From: WHUA01 sp964585785 | Lineage (GTDB): Bacteria; Pseudomonadota; Alphaproteobacteria; UBA8366 | Assembly: GCA_964585785.1 (NCBI GenBank) | Contig: CAZPFL010000002.1 | Coordinates: 1-64,000 of the forward strand | Reading direction: 5' to 3' | Length of the DNA: 64,000 nt | Shown: in pieces, positions 26,254 to 35,330 of the stretch | Numbering within the stretch: position 1 is the stretch's first letter | How the letters are laid out: each line of letters begins with the position of its first letter | Translations under genes and position numbers: made by a program | Notes under the pieces: model-generated | What the model was told of the DNA's origin: nothing | The model's input: the letters and a program-made list of their open reading frames with translations, nothing else | Database searches by the model: none

Positions 26254-29200
26254 TCAGGCGGCGAATTCCGCGCCGACAAGGCGCATCGCGGACTCGATCC
26301 GCGGCAGCGCCGCCTTGATGCCGGCCGCCGTCGCCTCGTCATGCAGGCGCCGGAGCGTGGCCGGGATCTCGGCGTCTCGCGCGCCGCGGCCGACGGCGGC
26401 GAGTGTCCGGGCCCTGAGGCAGTAGAAGTCGCTCCAGGGCAGCGGTTCGGGCGCCGTATACTGCTCCAAGGCGTGGGCGTGGCGGTCCGCGTCGTCCCAC
26501 TCCTGCCGGTCGAGCGCCTGCTCCATGGCGCCGCGGCGGAACCAGAAATGGTTATGGCCGACGCTGCCCGACGCCAGAATGCCTTCGGCCTCCGTCAGCG
26601 CCTTCCGGCGTTCATCCGGGTCGGGGGTGCAGGCCGCGAGCAGGACCAGGGCCCGCGGCCCGATGAAGGTTGCCGGCAAGCCCTGACGCAGCGCCAGCGA
26701 CTCCCGCACCAGCGGCAGCATCTTTGCCGCGCCCTCGGTCTGCTCGATGACCACCGCCAATGTCGTCAGGCTTTGCGCTTCGAGAAGCTTCGACCCGAAC
26801 TTCTTCGACAGCCGTACCGTTTCGCGGGCGTGCCGGTCGGCCGTCTCCAAGTCACCCTGGTCGAGCGCGATATGGGCGACCACCATATGCCCGAAATGTT
26901 GCGGTCGCGGCGCGCCGACGCGCTTGGCCAGCGCGATTGCCGCGAGGGCGTCTTCGATTCCGGCGGTCAGCGCGTTCTGAAAGGATCGTGTCCAGCCCAG
27001 CATGTGGAGGTTGGCGGACTCGATCTCCGCAAAGCCTTCCTTGCGGCTGATCTCGATGCAGCGGCTAAAATGGTCGAAGGCGGTCCGCATGCGGCCGCGC
27101 TGGTAATAGGCGTCGCCGAGCCCGCCGAGCGCGCGGGCCTCGAGCTCGAGCGAGCCCGCCTCCTGCGCATAGCGATAGGACTGCTTGTGCTGTGCCAGGC
27201 AGTCCTCGATCCGGACGGTCGAGAAATAGATGTTGCCGCGGTTATAGTGGACGTGCGCCAGGGCCCGGATGTCATTGCGCTTCGCGGCTTCGCTTTCCGC
27301 CGCGTCGAGATGCGTGAGCGCGAGGCTGAACTTGCCCGGGATGCGCAGAACCTCGGCGAGCGCGAGATGCGCCTCGACAATCCGGTTCGACCGGGCCGGA
27401 TCGTCGGGAAGCTCGTCGAGTGACGCGAGGGCGCGCTTGAAGCGGTAGGCCGCCTCGCGCGTCGCGGCCTTTGCCGCGGACTGCCGGCCGGCCTGCAGGA
27501 AGAGATCCGCGGCTTCGGACGCCATGCCGGCGCTACTGAGATGCTCGGCGACGAAGATGGGCTCGGCCGCAACCGCTTCGGGACCGCGCGCCTGAATGGC
27601 GGCCGCGACGCGCGCGTGTAGTTGCCGGCGCCGGCCGGTCAGCAGGGATTCGTAAGCAGCGTCGCGGACCAGCGCGTGGCGGAAAGAGTAGCGCGCCTGA
27701 TTGCCCGCGCGGTGGCGGAGCAGGAGCGAGGCGTCCGTCAGCTCGTTCAGGTCCAGCCGCAGCTGGTCCTTATCACGCCCGGTCACCGCCGCAAGCAGCC
27801 CAAAGGAAAAGTCGCGTCCGATCACTGCCGCGGTCTGGCAGACCTCGCGCACGGAGGATAGCTGGTCCAGTCGGGCGCGCAGCGAGTCCTTCAGGGTTGC
27901 CGGAATCGCGAGATGCGGCAGCGGCCCGTCCAGCGTCCAACGGCCGTCCCGTTGCGCCAGTGCGCCGGACTCGAGAACCGCACGCGTCAGTTCCTCGACG
28001 AACAGCGGCACCCCGTCGGTGCGCGCGATGATGGCGGCGAGCACCTCGTCCGGCAGCGCCGCGGCGCCCGTCACCCCGCCGGCGAGCGCGCTGGCATCGC
28101 GCCGGCCAAGCCGGTTGAGGTTGAGCAGCGTGACATGCGCTTCGCCGATCCAGGGCGGCTCGAAATCCGGCCGGTGGGTGAGCACCATCAGCATCGGCAG
28201 GCCCGTGATGCGGGCGATCAGCCGGTCGATCAGGTCGAGCGAGGTCGGGTCGATCCAGTGCAGGTCCTCGAACAGCATCAGCACGGGCTTGCGGGCCGTG
28301 ATCTTCGCCATATGCGCGGCGAGGGCGTCGAGCGCCTCGTCGATCTGGTGCTCGGGCAGGACGCCTTCGGCCGCCAGATCGCCGGCCGCTGGCAGCGACA
28401 TCAAGGGGGCGACGAGGGCGGCGATGCGGGTCGGGTCCGGCGCCGAGCGGCCGAGCAGGGCCTTGAGCTTCTCCAGGCGTGCCGCCTCGTTGTCGTCGCG
28501 CTCGAAGCCGGCGGCGTCCTCGAGGTGTTCGACGACCGGGTAGAGCGCGCTGCACAGATGATAGGGCGAGCACTGGTAGTGCAGGCGGATATGCGGTTCG
28601 CTCGCGATCGATTCGAGCAGCGCCTCGGTGATGCGCGACTTGCCGATGCCGGCCTCGCCGGAGATCACCACGACCTGGCCTTCGCCGTCGCGGGCCCGCC
28701 GCCAGCGGTCGATCAGCAGCGCAACTTCCTGCTCGCGGCCGATGAAGGGCGTAAGGCCCGACGGCCGGTTCGCCTCGAATCGGCTCCGGCCCCGGCGCGC
28801 GCCGGTAACCTGGAAGCCGGCGATCGGCGCGCTCAGTCCCTTGATGGCGACGGGCGCCAAGGGCGCATAGTCGAAGGCTTCGCCGAGCAGGGCACGGGTC
28901 GACGCGGCGATAACGACGGAATCCGGCGGCGCGGCGGCCTGCAGCTTCGCCGCCAGATTAGGCGTCTCGCCGACGACCGATTGCTCGCGCGCTTCGCCGT
29001 CGCCGACGATGTCGCCGGCCACGACCAGGCCCGTGGCGATGCCGACGCGCGTGGAAATCCTGAGGCCGCCGTCGGCGAAAGCGTCGCGGATCGGCGCCAT
29101 TGCCGGCGCCATGTCGAGCGCGGCGCGGACGGCGCGCTCCGCATCGTCTTCATGCGCCTTGGGATAGCCGAAATAGGCCAGTATCCCGTCGCCCATGTAG

Positions 29201-29684
29201 CGCGCGACGTAGCCGTCATAGCGGGCGATCACCTCGGTGCAGGTCTGCTGGTAGCGGTGCATCAGGTCGCGCAGCTCTTCCGGGTCGAGCTTTTGCGAAA
29301 GCGCCGTCGAGCCGACCATGTCGCAGAACAGCACGGTGATCTGGCGGCGCTCCGCCCGTTCTTCCTCGGCGGGCGGCGGCGGGGCGACGGACGCAGCAAT
29401 GGNNNNNNNNNNNNNNNNNNNNNNNNNNNNNNNNNNNNNNNNNNNNNNNNNNNNNNNNNNNNNNNNNNNNNNNNNNNNNNNNNNNNNNNNNNNNNNNNNN
29501 NNATGGCCGGCTCCGCCGGTCCGCCGGACGGATCGGCGAGCGCAATACCGCAGCCGCCGCAGAACCGGTCTTCCGCGTCGTTTTCGAAACCGCATTCGCT
29601 GCAGCGGCGCGACAGTGCCTGGCCGCAATTGCCGCAGAAGCGGCGGCCCGGCCTGTTGTCAGCGCCGCAGGAGAGACACTTCAT
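26254..29684 (-). CDS. Zinc-ribbon class III nucleotidyl cyclase with AAA ATPase and TPR domains (interrupted by assembly gap)
   Basis: This is a large cytosolic signalling protein, 1108 residues if the N run is removed. Residues 1-48 hold four CxxC pairs (CLSCG, CGNCG, CSECG, CGGCG), a double zinc ribbon. A class III adenylate/guanylate cyclase domain follows: ITVLFCDMVGST with a metal Asp, then YMGDGILAYFGYP. A STAND-type ATPase has the Walker A VISGEAGIGKSR and Walker B LMLFEDLHWIDPTS. The C-terminal 500 residues are helical repeats of TPR type. The zinc-ribbon part and the rest lie in different frames across the 100-N run. Removing the run and a 4-base flank overlap joins them in frame, so I treat it as one intact gene. 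The cyclic nucleotide made and the signal sensed are unknown. Confidence 0.9.
29403..29502. other. Assembly gap of 100 N within the cyclase gene
   Basis: This is a run of exactly 100 undetermined bases. The bases before it end in ATGG and the bases after begin with ATGG. Collapsing to one copy gives a continuous minus-strand reading GPAEPA-IAASVAPP in the cyclase gene, so the gap is probably a contig join without missing sequence. Confidence 0.95.
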
Positions 29685-30236
29685 CCGATACTGCCTCGAA
29701 GTGTCGTTGCCATCTTGGTGGGAGCCCGCGCCACGGGCGCCTCAATCGGCCCCGATGCTGACCCAATCCTATCCATTCCGCAATAGCCGCGACGACGCTC
29801 GAACCGGGTCCCGTTCGGGCCCGCTGGTGGCGATGTTGCCGCCGCGACCGATCCGATGAATCTATGACGCAGGATGGTAAAGTCGAGCGTTGCCGTCCGC
29901 ACTCAGCGCCAAGTTAATCACATTGCCGATGAAGTATCTGCTATTGACTTGATCTAATACGATTTATAGTAATCAAAATTCCCTTTAAAGCGCGCCATCG
30001 TTGATAAGAGCGCAAGACGAAGGGGTGCGGCCTGGAACGTCCGCCGCGTGAGCACGCGGCTCTCTTGAAGGCCTGCCATAAACCGGGATGTTTTCCATGC
30101 CGCCGCTGTGCTGCGGGAACACGTCGAGACGACCAAGAAAGAAGCGGCGGCTTACCTGCGTCGTGAGGCGTTCAGGCAAGTTACGAAGCCAGTGTAAACG
30201 CGCCGACCGGCGCCCGTTCAAACAAGGAGGCCTTTT
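29685..30236. other. 552-bp divergent intergenic region, promoter for the amino-acid importer
   Basis: No gene is supportable here. Bases 29925-29990 are AT-rich and contain TTGACT (29944-29949) and TATAGT (29965-29970) on the plus strand. This resembles a sigma-70 promoter with a short 15-base spacer, about 270 bases upstream of the importer operon. The region also holds the dyad at 30043-30060, reported separately. Confidence 0.35.
30043..30060. promoter_or_regulatory. Dyad upstream of the amino-acid ABC operon
   Basis: GCCGCGTGAGCACGCGGC is a perfect inverted repeat with 8-bp arms and a 2-base spacer (AG). It lies 177 bases before the binding-protein ATG and downstream of the possible promoter, so it could be an operator. 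As RNA its 2-base loop is too tight for a normal hairpin, which favours a DNA-binding site. Confidence 0.35.
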
Positions 30237-31169
30237 ATGACAGGGAAACGGAAAGACGCTAGCGTGCTCGGAATCGCGATGCCGATCGGGAGATCTGCCG
30301 CGGCGCGGGGGCGGACAGCGAAGCTCGTGAGGTCGGCCGTCGCCGCGGCGACGTCGCTGGGTCTTGCGTTCGGCCCGATTGCGGCCAACGCGGCGATGAC
30401 GTGCAAGAACGAGACCTGGAACAAGATCATGGAGCGCCACAAGCTCGTGGTCGGCGTCAAGGCTGACTACAAGCCGTGGGGCTTTCGCGACCCGAGCGGC
30501 AAGATCGTCGGCATGGAGATCGACTTGGCCAAGCTGACGGCCGACATCCTGGGCGCGAAGCTCGAGCTGGTGCCGGTGCAGTCGTCGAACCGCATGCAGT
30601 TCCTCGAACAGGGCAAGATCGACCTGATGATCGCGACCATGTCCGACCGTCCGGACCGCCGCAAGATCGTCGGCGCGGTGCAGCCGAACTACTACACGTC
30701 GGGCACCAACGTGCTTGCGCCGAAGGCGCTGCACCTGAAGAAGTGGACCGACCTCAAGGGCAAGCCGGTGTGCGGCAAGCAGGGGGCGTTCTACAACAAG
30801 ATCGTTTCCGAGAGGTATGGCGCGAAGATCATCGCCTTTACCGGCAACGCCGAGGCGAAGCAGGCTCTGCGCGACAAGAAGTGCATCGCCTGGGTGTACG
30901 ACGATTCCTCGATCATGTCGGACCTGTCGTCGGGCGACTGGAAAGACTACGAGATGCCGCTCAAGTCCGAGGACGACAATCCTTGGGCGCTGGCGGTGCC
31001 GCTGGCCGAGAAGTCCTGCATCTTCGGCAACTTCATGTCCGGCCTGATCTTCAACTGGCATCAGAACGGCACGCTGATCGCGCTGGAGAAGAAGTGGAAG
31101 ATCCAGCCGACCGAATATCTCAAGAATATGCACGCGAGGTATGCGGACTGGCTCGCGGGCCAGAAGTAG
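30237..31169 (+). CDS. Amino-acid ABC transporter substrate-binding protein (family 3)
   Basis: This is the periplasmic binding protein of a polar-amino-acid (PAAT) importer, 310 residues. The signal peptide is unusually long, with about 30 mostly basic residues before the hydrophobic core VAAATSLGLAFGPIAANAA. The mature part has the family 3 pattern: LVVGVKADYKPWGFRD, IVGMEIDLAKLTADILG, then VQSSNRMQFLEQGKIDLMIATMS. Two Cys in PVCGKQG and KKCIAW may form a disulfide. An AAGGAGG ribosome site lies 7 bases before the ATG. It is followed by two permeases and an ATPase in one operon. The ligand-binding residues (Asp, Arg) are consistent with an amino acid, unidentified. Confidence 0.93.
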   Translation: MTGKRKDASVLGIAMPIGRSAAARGRTAKLVRSAVAAATSLGLAFGPIAANAAMTCKNETWNKIMERHKLVVGVKADYKPWGFRDPSGKIVGMEIDLAKLTADILGAKLELVPVQSSNRMQFLEQGKIDLMIATMSDRPDRRKIVGAVQPNYYTSGTNVLAPKALHLKKWTDLKGKPVCGKQGAFYNKIVSERYGAKIIAFTGNAEAKQALRDKKCIAWVYDDSSIMSDLSSGDWKDYEMPLKSEDDNPWALAVPLAEKSCIFGNFMSGLIFNWHQNGTLIALEKKWKIQPTEYLKNMHARYADWLAGQK

Positions 31170-31269
31170 TCGGCGCAGCCCGTAGCACGTAACCCGTCCC
31201 GATCCGGCCGCCGCGACCGCGGCGTGCCGGAGCCGGGTGGTTTCTGAACGGCTGCCTGAGGACGCCCGT

Positions 31270-32025
31270 ATGCTGGAAAGCTTTCGCGCCTACTTCCGAC
31301 ATCTTGCGGACACGCACCCGGCGTGGAACTTCATCTGGCTGTATGACCCGGTGCAGACGCACCGCGTCATCACCGGCATCGAGACGACGATCGAGCTCGC
31401 CATCGCCTGCGTCGTGTTCAGCGTGATCATCGGCGTCGTCGGGGCTTGGCTGCAGGGCTCGCACATCAAGCCGCTGCGTTACTTCGTGCAGGGCTACATC
31501 CAGTTCTTCCGCAACACGCCGCCCTTCGTGCAGCTCTTGTTCTTCTACTTCGCGCTCGGCCAGTTCACGCCGACCTACTCGCCGGACGGCTGGCTGCAGG
31601 TGCCGATCATCTCCAACGTCGGCTGGGCGATCATCTCGCTCAGCTTCTTTGCCGGCGCCTTCAACGTCGAGATCTTTCGCTCCGGCATCGAGGCCGTGCC
31701 GAGCACGACCGTCGAGGCGTCGGAATCGCTCGGCATGACGCGGCTGCAGATATACCGCCACGTGGTGTTCCCGCTGGCGTTCCGGGTCAGCCTGCCGGCG
31801 CTCAACAACAATCTGGTCAACCTAGTCAAGACGACGACGCAGGCCTTCGCCATCGCAGTGCCGGAGCTTTTGTACCAGTCGGTCAGCATCTGGAATGACT
31901 ATCCGACGGCGCAGAACCCGACGATGCTGCTGCTGTTCACCGTCTACATTATTTTGGTTGGCATCCTGGTGGTGTCGATGCACCGCTGGGAGCATGCCAT
32001 GCGCATTCCGGGCTACGGACAATGA
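31270..32025 (+). CDS. Amino-acid ABC transporter permease (PAAT family)
   Basis: This 251-residue inner-membrane permease has the PAAT opening TGIETTIELAIACVVFSVIIG and the substrate-proximal FFRNTPPFVQLLFFYFALG. The EAA ATPase-contact loop is VEIFRSGIEAVPSTTVEASESLGMT. The ATG at 31270 is preferred over 31237 because a TGAGGA ribosome site lies about 7 bases ahead. It pairs with the next permease to form a heteromeric channel. The tail RWEHAMRIPGYGQ is cytosolic. Confidence 0.93.
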   Translation: MLESFRAYFRHLADTHPAWNFIWLYDPVQTHRVITGIETTIELAIACVVFSVIIGVVGAWLQGSHIKPLRYFVQGYIQFFRNTPPFVQLLFFYFALGQFTPTYSPDGWLQVPIISNVGWAIISLSFFAGAFNVEIFRSGIEAVPSTTVEASESLGMTRLQIYRHVVFPLAFRVSLPALNNNLVNLVKTTTQAFAIAVPELLYQSVSIWNDYPTAQNPTMLLLFTVYIILVGILVVSMHRWEHAMRIPGYGQ

Positions 32026-32035
32026 GGGCAGGACG

Positions 32036-32935
32036 ATGATCCGATCCCGCAAGGCCATTCCCGGTATTGCCGCGCCCGCTGCCACGGACCTCGCGGTGCT
32101 GCTGCCGCTGGACACCCAGCGCGCCCGCGGGCCGGAGCCGATGATGGTGAGCCGCTGGCTCGCCGATCTGCCGCCCTGGACGCCGTTGGCGCTGCTCGCG
32201 CTCATCGTCGCGTGGCCGCTCACGGCCTACGCGCAGCAATACACCTACGGCCGGGCGTTCGACGCGCTGTACCGCTGGATCCCGTTCATTGTCCTGCACG
32301 GTTTCCTGTTCAACGTGCTGATCTCGTTCTTCGCGATGGTGATCGGCACGGCGCTCGGTGCGCTGCTCGGCCTCGGCCAAATCTCGCACTCGAAGATGAT
32401 CGCGCGGACGTCCTGGTTCATCACCCAGCTATTCCGCAACTCGCCGTGGCTGGTGCTGCTGTTCATCGTGATGCTGGCCTTCCCGTTCGAGCTCGACATC
32501 GGCAAGACGATTATCCCGGTGCCCGACTGGACCAAGGCGGTGTTCGGGCTGTCGCTGCCGATCATGGCGAACATCGCCGAAATCGTCCGCGGCGCCATCA
32601 ATTCGGTGCCGACGGCACAGTGGGAAGCGTCGGAGGCGCTCGCCTTCACGCGCCGGCAGACGCTGTGGCGGATCATCCTGCCGCAGGTCATCAAGCGGAT
32701 GATCCCGCCCTGGATGAACTGGTATGCGATCCTGACGATGGCGACGCCGCTGTGCTCGATCCTCGGCGTCCAGGAGATCGTCAACCTCTCGCGCCAGGCC
32801 ATCGAGGCGGAGAATAACCATCCGGAGCTGCTGGTACCGTTCTACAGCTTCATCCTGCTGATCTTCTTCGCCTACTGCTACCCGATCGCGCGCTGGACGA
32901 TCCGGCTCGAGCGGCGGTTCATGGTGAGGCTCTAA
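32036..32935 (+). CDS. Amino-acid ABC transporter permease (PAAT family), N-terminally extended
   Basis: This 299-residue inner-membrane permease is the second pore subunit. A cytosolic segment of about 40 residues precedes the first helix (TPLALLALIVAWPLTAYAQ). The family motifs are FRNSPWLVLLFIVM and the EAA loop IVRGAINSVPTAQWEASEALAFTRRQ. It begins 10 bases after the previous stop, with GCAGGA ahead of the ATG. The region between the first helix and the conserved core has an extra hydrophilic stretch compared with minimal PAAT permeases. Confidence 0.93.
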   Translation: MIRSRKAIPGIAAPAATDLAVLLPLDTQRARGPEPMMVSRWLADLPPWTPLALLALIVAWPLTAYAQQYTYGRAFDALYRWIPFIVLHGFLFNVLISFFAMVIGTALGALLGLGQISHSKMIARTSWFITQLFRNSPWLVLLFIVMLAFPFELDIGKTIIPVPDWTKAVFGLSLPIMANIAEIVRGAINSVPTAQWEASEALAFTRRQTLWRIILPQVIKRMIPPWMNWYAILTMATPLCSILGVQEIVNLSRQAIEAENNHPELLVPFYSFILLIFFAYCYPIARWTIRLERRFMVRL

Positions 32936-32949
32936 GGGAGGCCCGAAAG

Positions 32950-33717
32950 ATGGCCGAAACGACCGCGAAATCCACCTGGGATCCCAGCCAGCCGATGATC
33001 ATGCTGCGGGGCGTCCATAAGTCCTTCGGCGCGCTGGAGGTGCTGAAGGGCATCTCTTTCAATGTCATGAAGGGCGAGGTGGTGTGCATCATCGGGCCGT
33101 CGGGCTCCGGCAAGTCGACGCTGATCCGCTGCATCAACGCGCTCACCCCGATCGACTCTGGCTCGATCAAGGTCGAGGGCCAGGAGGTCCACGACCCGAA
33201 AGTCGACAAGCTGGCGCTGCGCCGCAAGGTCGGCATGGTGTTCCAACAGTACAATCTGTTCCCGCACAAGACGGCGCTGGAAAATGTGATGATGGCGCCG
33301 GTGCTGGTGCTGAAGCAGCCGAAGGCCGAGGTTGAGGCGCGGGCGCGTAAGCTGATCGCCAAGGTCCGCCTCGAAGGCAAGGAGGATTCCTATCCGGGCG
33401 AGCTCTCCGGCGGGCAGCAGCAACGGGTCGCGATCGCCCGCTCGCTGTGCATGAACCCGGACATCATGCTGTTCGATGAGGTCACCGCAGCTCTCGACCC
33501 GGAGACGGTGAAGGAGGTGCTGTTCACCATCCGCGAGCTCGCGGAGGAGGGCATGACCTGCGTGCTGGTGACGCATGAGATGGGCTTCGCCCGCGAGGTT
33601 GCCAACGAGATCTATTTCACGGACCGGGGCGTTATCGTCGAGCACGGCCCGCCCGCCACCTTCTTCACGGAGGCGAGCGACCCCAGAACGAGGGAGTTCC
33701 TGTCGCAGATCCTGTGA
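32950..33717 (+). CDS. Amino-acid ABC transporter ATP-binding protein (GlnQ-like)
   Basis: This 255-residue ATPase drives the polar amino-acid importer. The Walker A is GPSGSGKSTLIR, the Q-loop VFQQYNLFPHKTA and the signature LSGGQQQRVAIARSL. The Walker B region is IMLFDEVTAALDPETV, with Val in place of the more frequent Pro, and the H-loop is VTHEMGFA. A GGGAGG ribosome site lies 9 bases before the ATG. It ends the four-gene operon and is convergent with the DUF2231 gene, 51 bases away. Confidence 0.95.
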   Translation: MAETTAKSTWDPSQPMIMLRGVHKSFGALEVLKGISFNVMKGEVVCIIGPSGSGKSTLIRCINALTPIDSGSIKVEGQEVHDPKVDKLALRRKVGMVFQQYNLFPHKTALENVMMAPVLVLKQPKAEVEARARKLIAKVRLEGKEDSYPGELSGGQQQRVAIARSLCMNPDIMLFDEVTAALDPETVKEVLFTIRELAEEGMTCVLVTHEMGFAREVANEIYFTDRGVIVEHGPPATFFTEASDPRTREFLSQIL

Positions 33718-33768
33718 GCCGCGGGGTCCTTAGCCTATGGCGTGGCCGCCGGCGTGCCACGATTGGGG

Positions 33769-34236
33769 TCAGCCGCCAACCGCGTGGCTGACGTTGACGC
33801 CGAGCTGATAAACCAGCTCTCCGCCGAAATAGGCGGTCGTCGTGATCAGGGCCGCGCCGGCGATCTCGATGATCACCACCGCGGCTTTGCGGCCGCCGTC
33901 GAGCGACAGGCCCCGCCACCAGGCAAATCCGCGCAGGATGGCCCAGACGGCAAAGCAGGAAGCGGTTACCGTGCCCAGCGTCTCGTGCGTTTCCAAGGCC
34001 GCTTCGCTGAAACCCTTCGAAATCGCGATGTCCATGGCCATGTCGCCGAACATGTAGGTCACCACGGCGGCCAATCCGGCCAGCACGGCGAGGGCGGCGG
34101 AAAGGTTGGCGGCGCAGGCCCGGCCGGAAATCGACCTGCCGGTCACGAGCATCAGGATGTCGAAGGCCGCCAGGCACAAGAAGAAGACAATCGGGAAATG
34201 GACCGCGATTGGATGAATATGCGCGATGGAAAGCAT
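33769..34236 (-). CDS. DUF2231 family membrane protein
   Basis: This is a 155-residue inner-membrane protein with four predicted helices. The N-terminal HIHPIAVHFPIVFFL and the C-terminal TTAYFGGELVYQLGVNV are the two conserved motifs of DUF2231, a family of small membrane proteins of unknown function sometimes linked to heme or redox systems through conserved histidines (His in HPIAVHF and in METHETLG-like positions). It follows the Sel1-repeat gene on the same strand by 135 bases. The function is unknown. Confidence 0.88.
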   Translation of the reverse strand: MLSIAHIHPIAVHFPIVFFLCLAAFDILMLVTGRSISGRACAANLSAALAVLAGLAAVVTYMFGDMAMDIAISKGFSEAALETHETLGTVTASCFAVWAILRGFAWWRGLSLDGGRKAAVVIIEIAGAALITTTAYFGGELVYQLGVNVSHAVGG

Positions 34237-34371
34237 GATGTTGCCCTTATTTGTGATTGGGCGAACTATGATTGCCTTCGCTTACGGGAACATGACGAGG
34301 CGTTTGATCTGGGGTTTTCTCACGCGGCGGTTGCCCGTGAGGCACGTATCGGGAACCAGCGAGGACGGCGC

Positions 34372-35067
34372 TCAGCCGGTGCTCTCGGCCGATCCGATGT
34401 CAGCCATGCCGAATACCTCCGGCGCGGATTTCCGGGTCAGGACTTGCGCCTGGGCGATCTGGCTTTCCGACATGGTCTTGAGGAGACGGTTGCGCAGCTG
34501 CGGGGCCTGATCGTCACCCTTTTCGGCGGCGATTTCGTACCAGACATAGGCCCAAATCGGGTCTTTCTTGACGCCCCAGCCCTTCGCGTAAAGCGTCCCG
34601 ACCTTACGCGCCGCGACGGCGTTGCCGTCCAGCGCCGCGCGTTCCAGCCACCGATGGGCCTTTGCGAAATTTTGCAGCGTTTCGGTGCCGTGAAGGTAAA
34701 TCTCGCCAAGACGAAGCTCGGCGTCCCGCCAGCCGGCGTGCGCCGCCTTCCGGTAGCAGGCGATCGCCGTGGCCGCGTTCTTCGAAACACCCAGACCGCC
34801 TTCATACATGCGCCCCAGCCAGTAATCGGCTTCCGCGTCGTTCGCGTTCGCCAGCGACTGGAAGGTCGGCAGGGCAACCGCGTAGGCGCCCTGGTCGAAT
34901 GCGGAAATGGCTTCCCTGATAACGCGGTTCCGGGGCTCCGCGCGCGCGGTGGGCGAGAGGGCTGCCACGCTGCATAGGGCGATGGCCAGAATGATCAAAT
35001 TGCGCACCGTCCATCGCCAAGGAGTGATGGCGTCGATCTGCGTTTTCGCTGTTCGTCGGGTGCTCAT
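34372..35067 (-). CDS. Exported Sel1-repeat (TPR-like) protein
   Basis: This 231-residue protein has a signal peptide or anchor (hydrophobic LIILAIALCSVAALSPTARA, near residues 24-43). At least three Sel1-like repeats follow: DYWLGRMYEGGLGVSKNAA, then RLGEIYLHG, then VGTLYAKGWGVKKDPIWAY. These form helical scaffolds for protein binding in the periplasm. The ATG at 35067 has AAGGGA about 8 bases upstream; a longer frame to 35199 lacks start signals. It lies downstream of the NtrC-type regulator gene in the same direction. Its partner is unknown. Confidence 0.85.
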   Translation of the reverse strand: MSTRRTAKTQIDAITPWRWTVRNLIILAIALCSVAALSPTARAEPRNRVIREAISAFDQGAYAVALPTFQSLANANDAEADYWLGRMYEGGLGVSKNAATAIACYRKAAHAGWRDAELRLGEIYLHGTETLQNFAKAHRWLERAALDGNAVAARKVGTLYAKGWGVKKDPIWAYVWYEIAAEKGDDQAPQLRNRLLKTMSESQIAQAQVLTRKSAPEVFGMADIGSAESTG

Positions 35068-35330
35068 GGCGCGATCCCTTTCGACGGCATGGCCGCTGCA
35101 TCGGTGAACTTCCAGGCCGTGGGCCGGCGCCGAGCCGAATCGGAAAGCACGGCGTTGCCTGCGCGGCCTCTGGTCTGGTTTCCGCAAGAAGAGTGCCAAG
35201 CCGCAGGCCTGAAAATCCGGTAGTTTCCGGACGCTTTCGCCGGTGCCGGCGGTTGAAAAGAACCGTTTGCAGCACCGTAACGGCCACTCGGTATCGATGG
35301 ATTGTCCGCCGCGACAAGGACGCGGCGAAC

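Noticed and set aside
27913..29859. A 648-codon plus-strand open frame opposite the cyclase
   Set aside because: Shadow of the cyclase/ATPase gene; it also crosses the N run.
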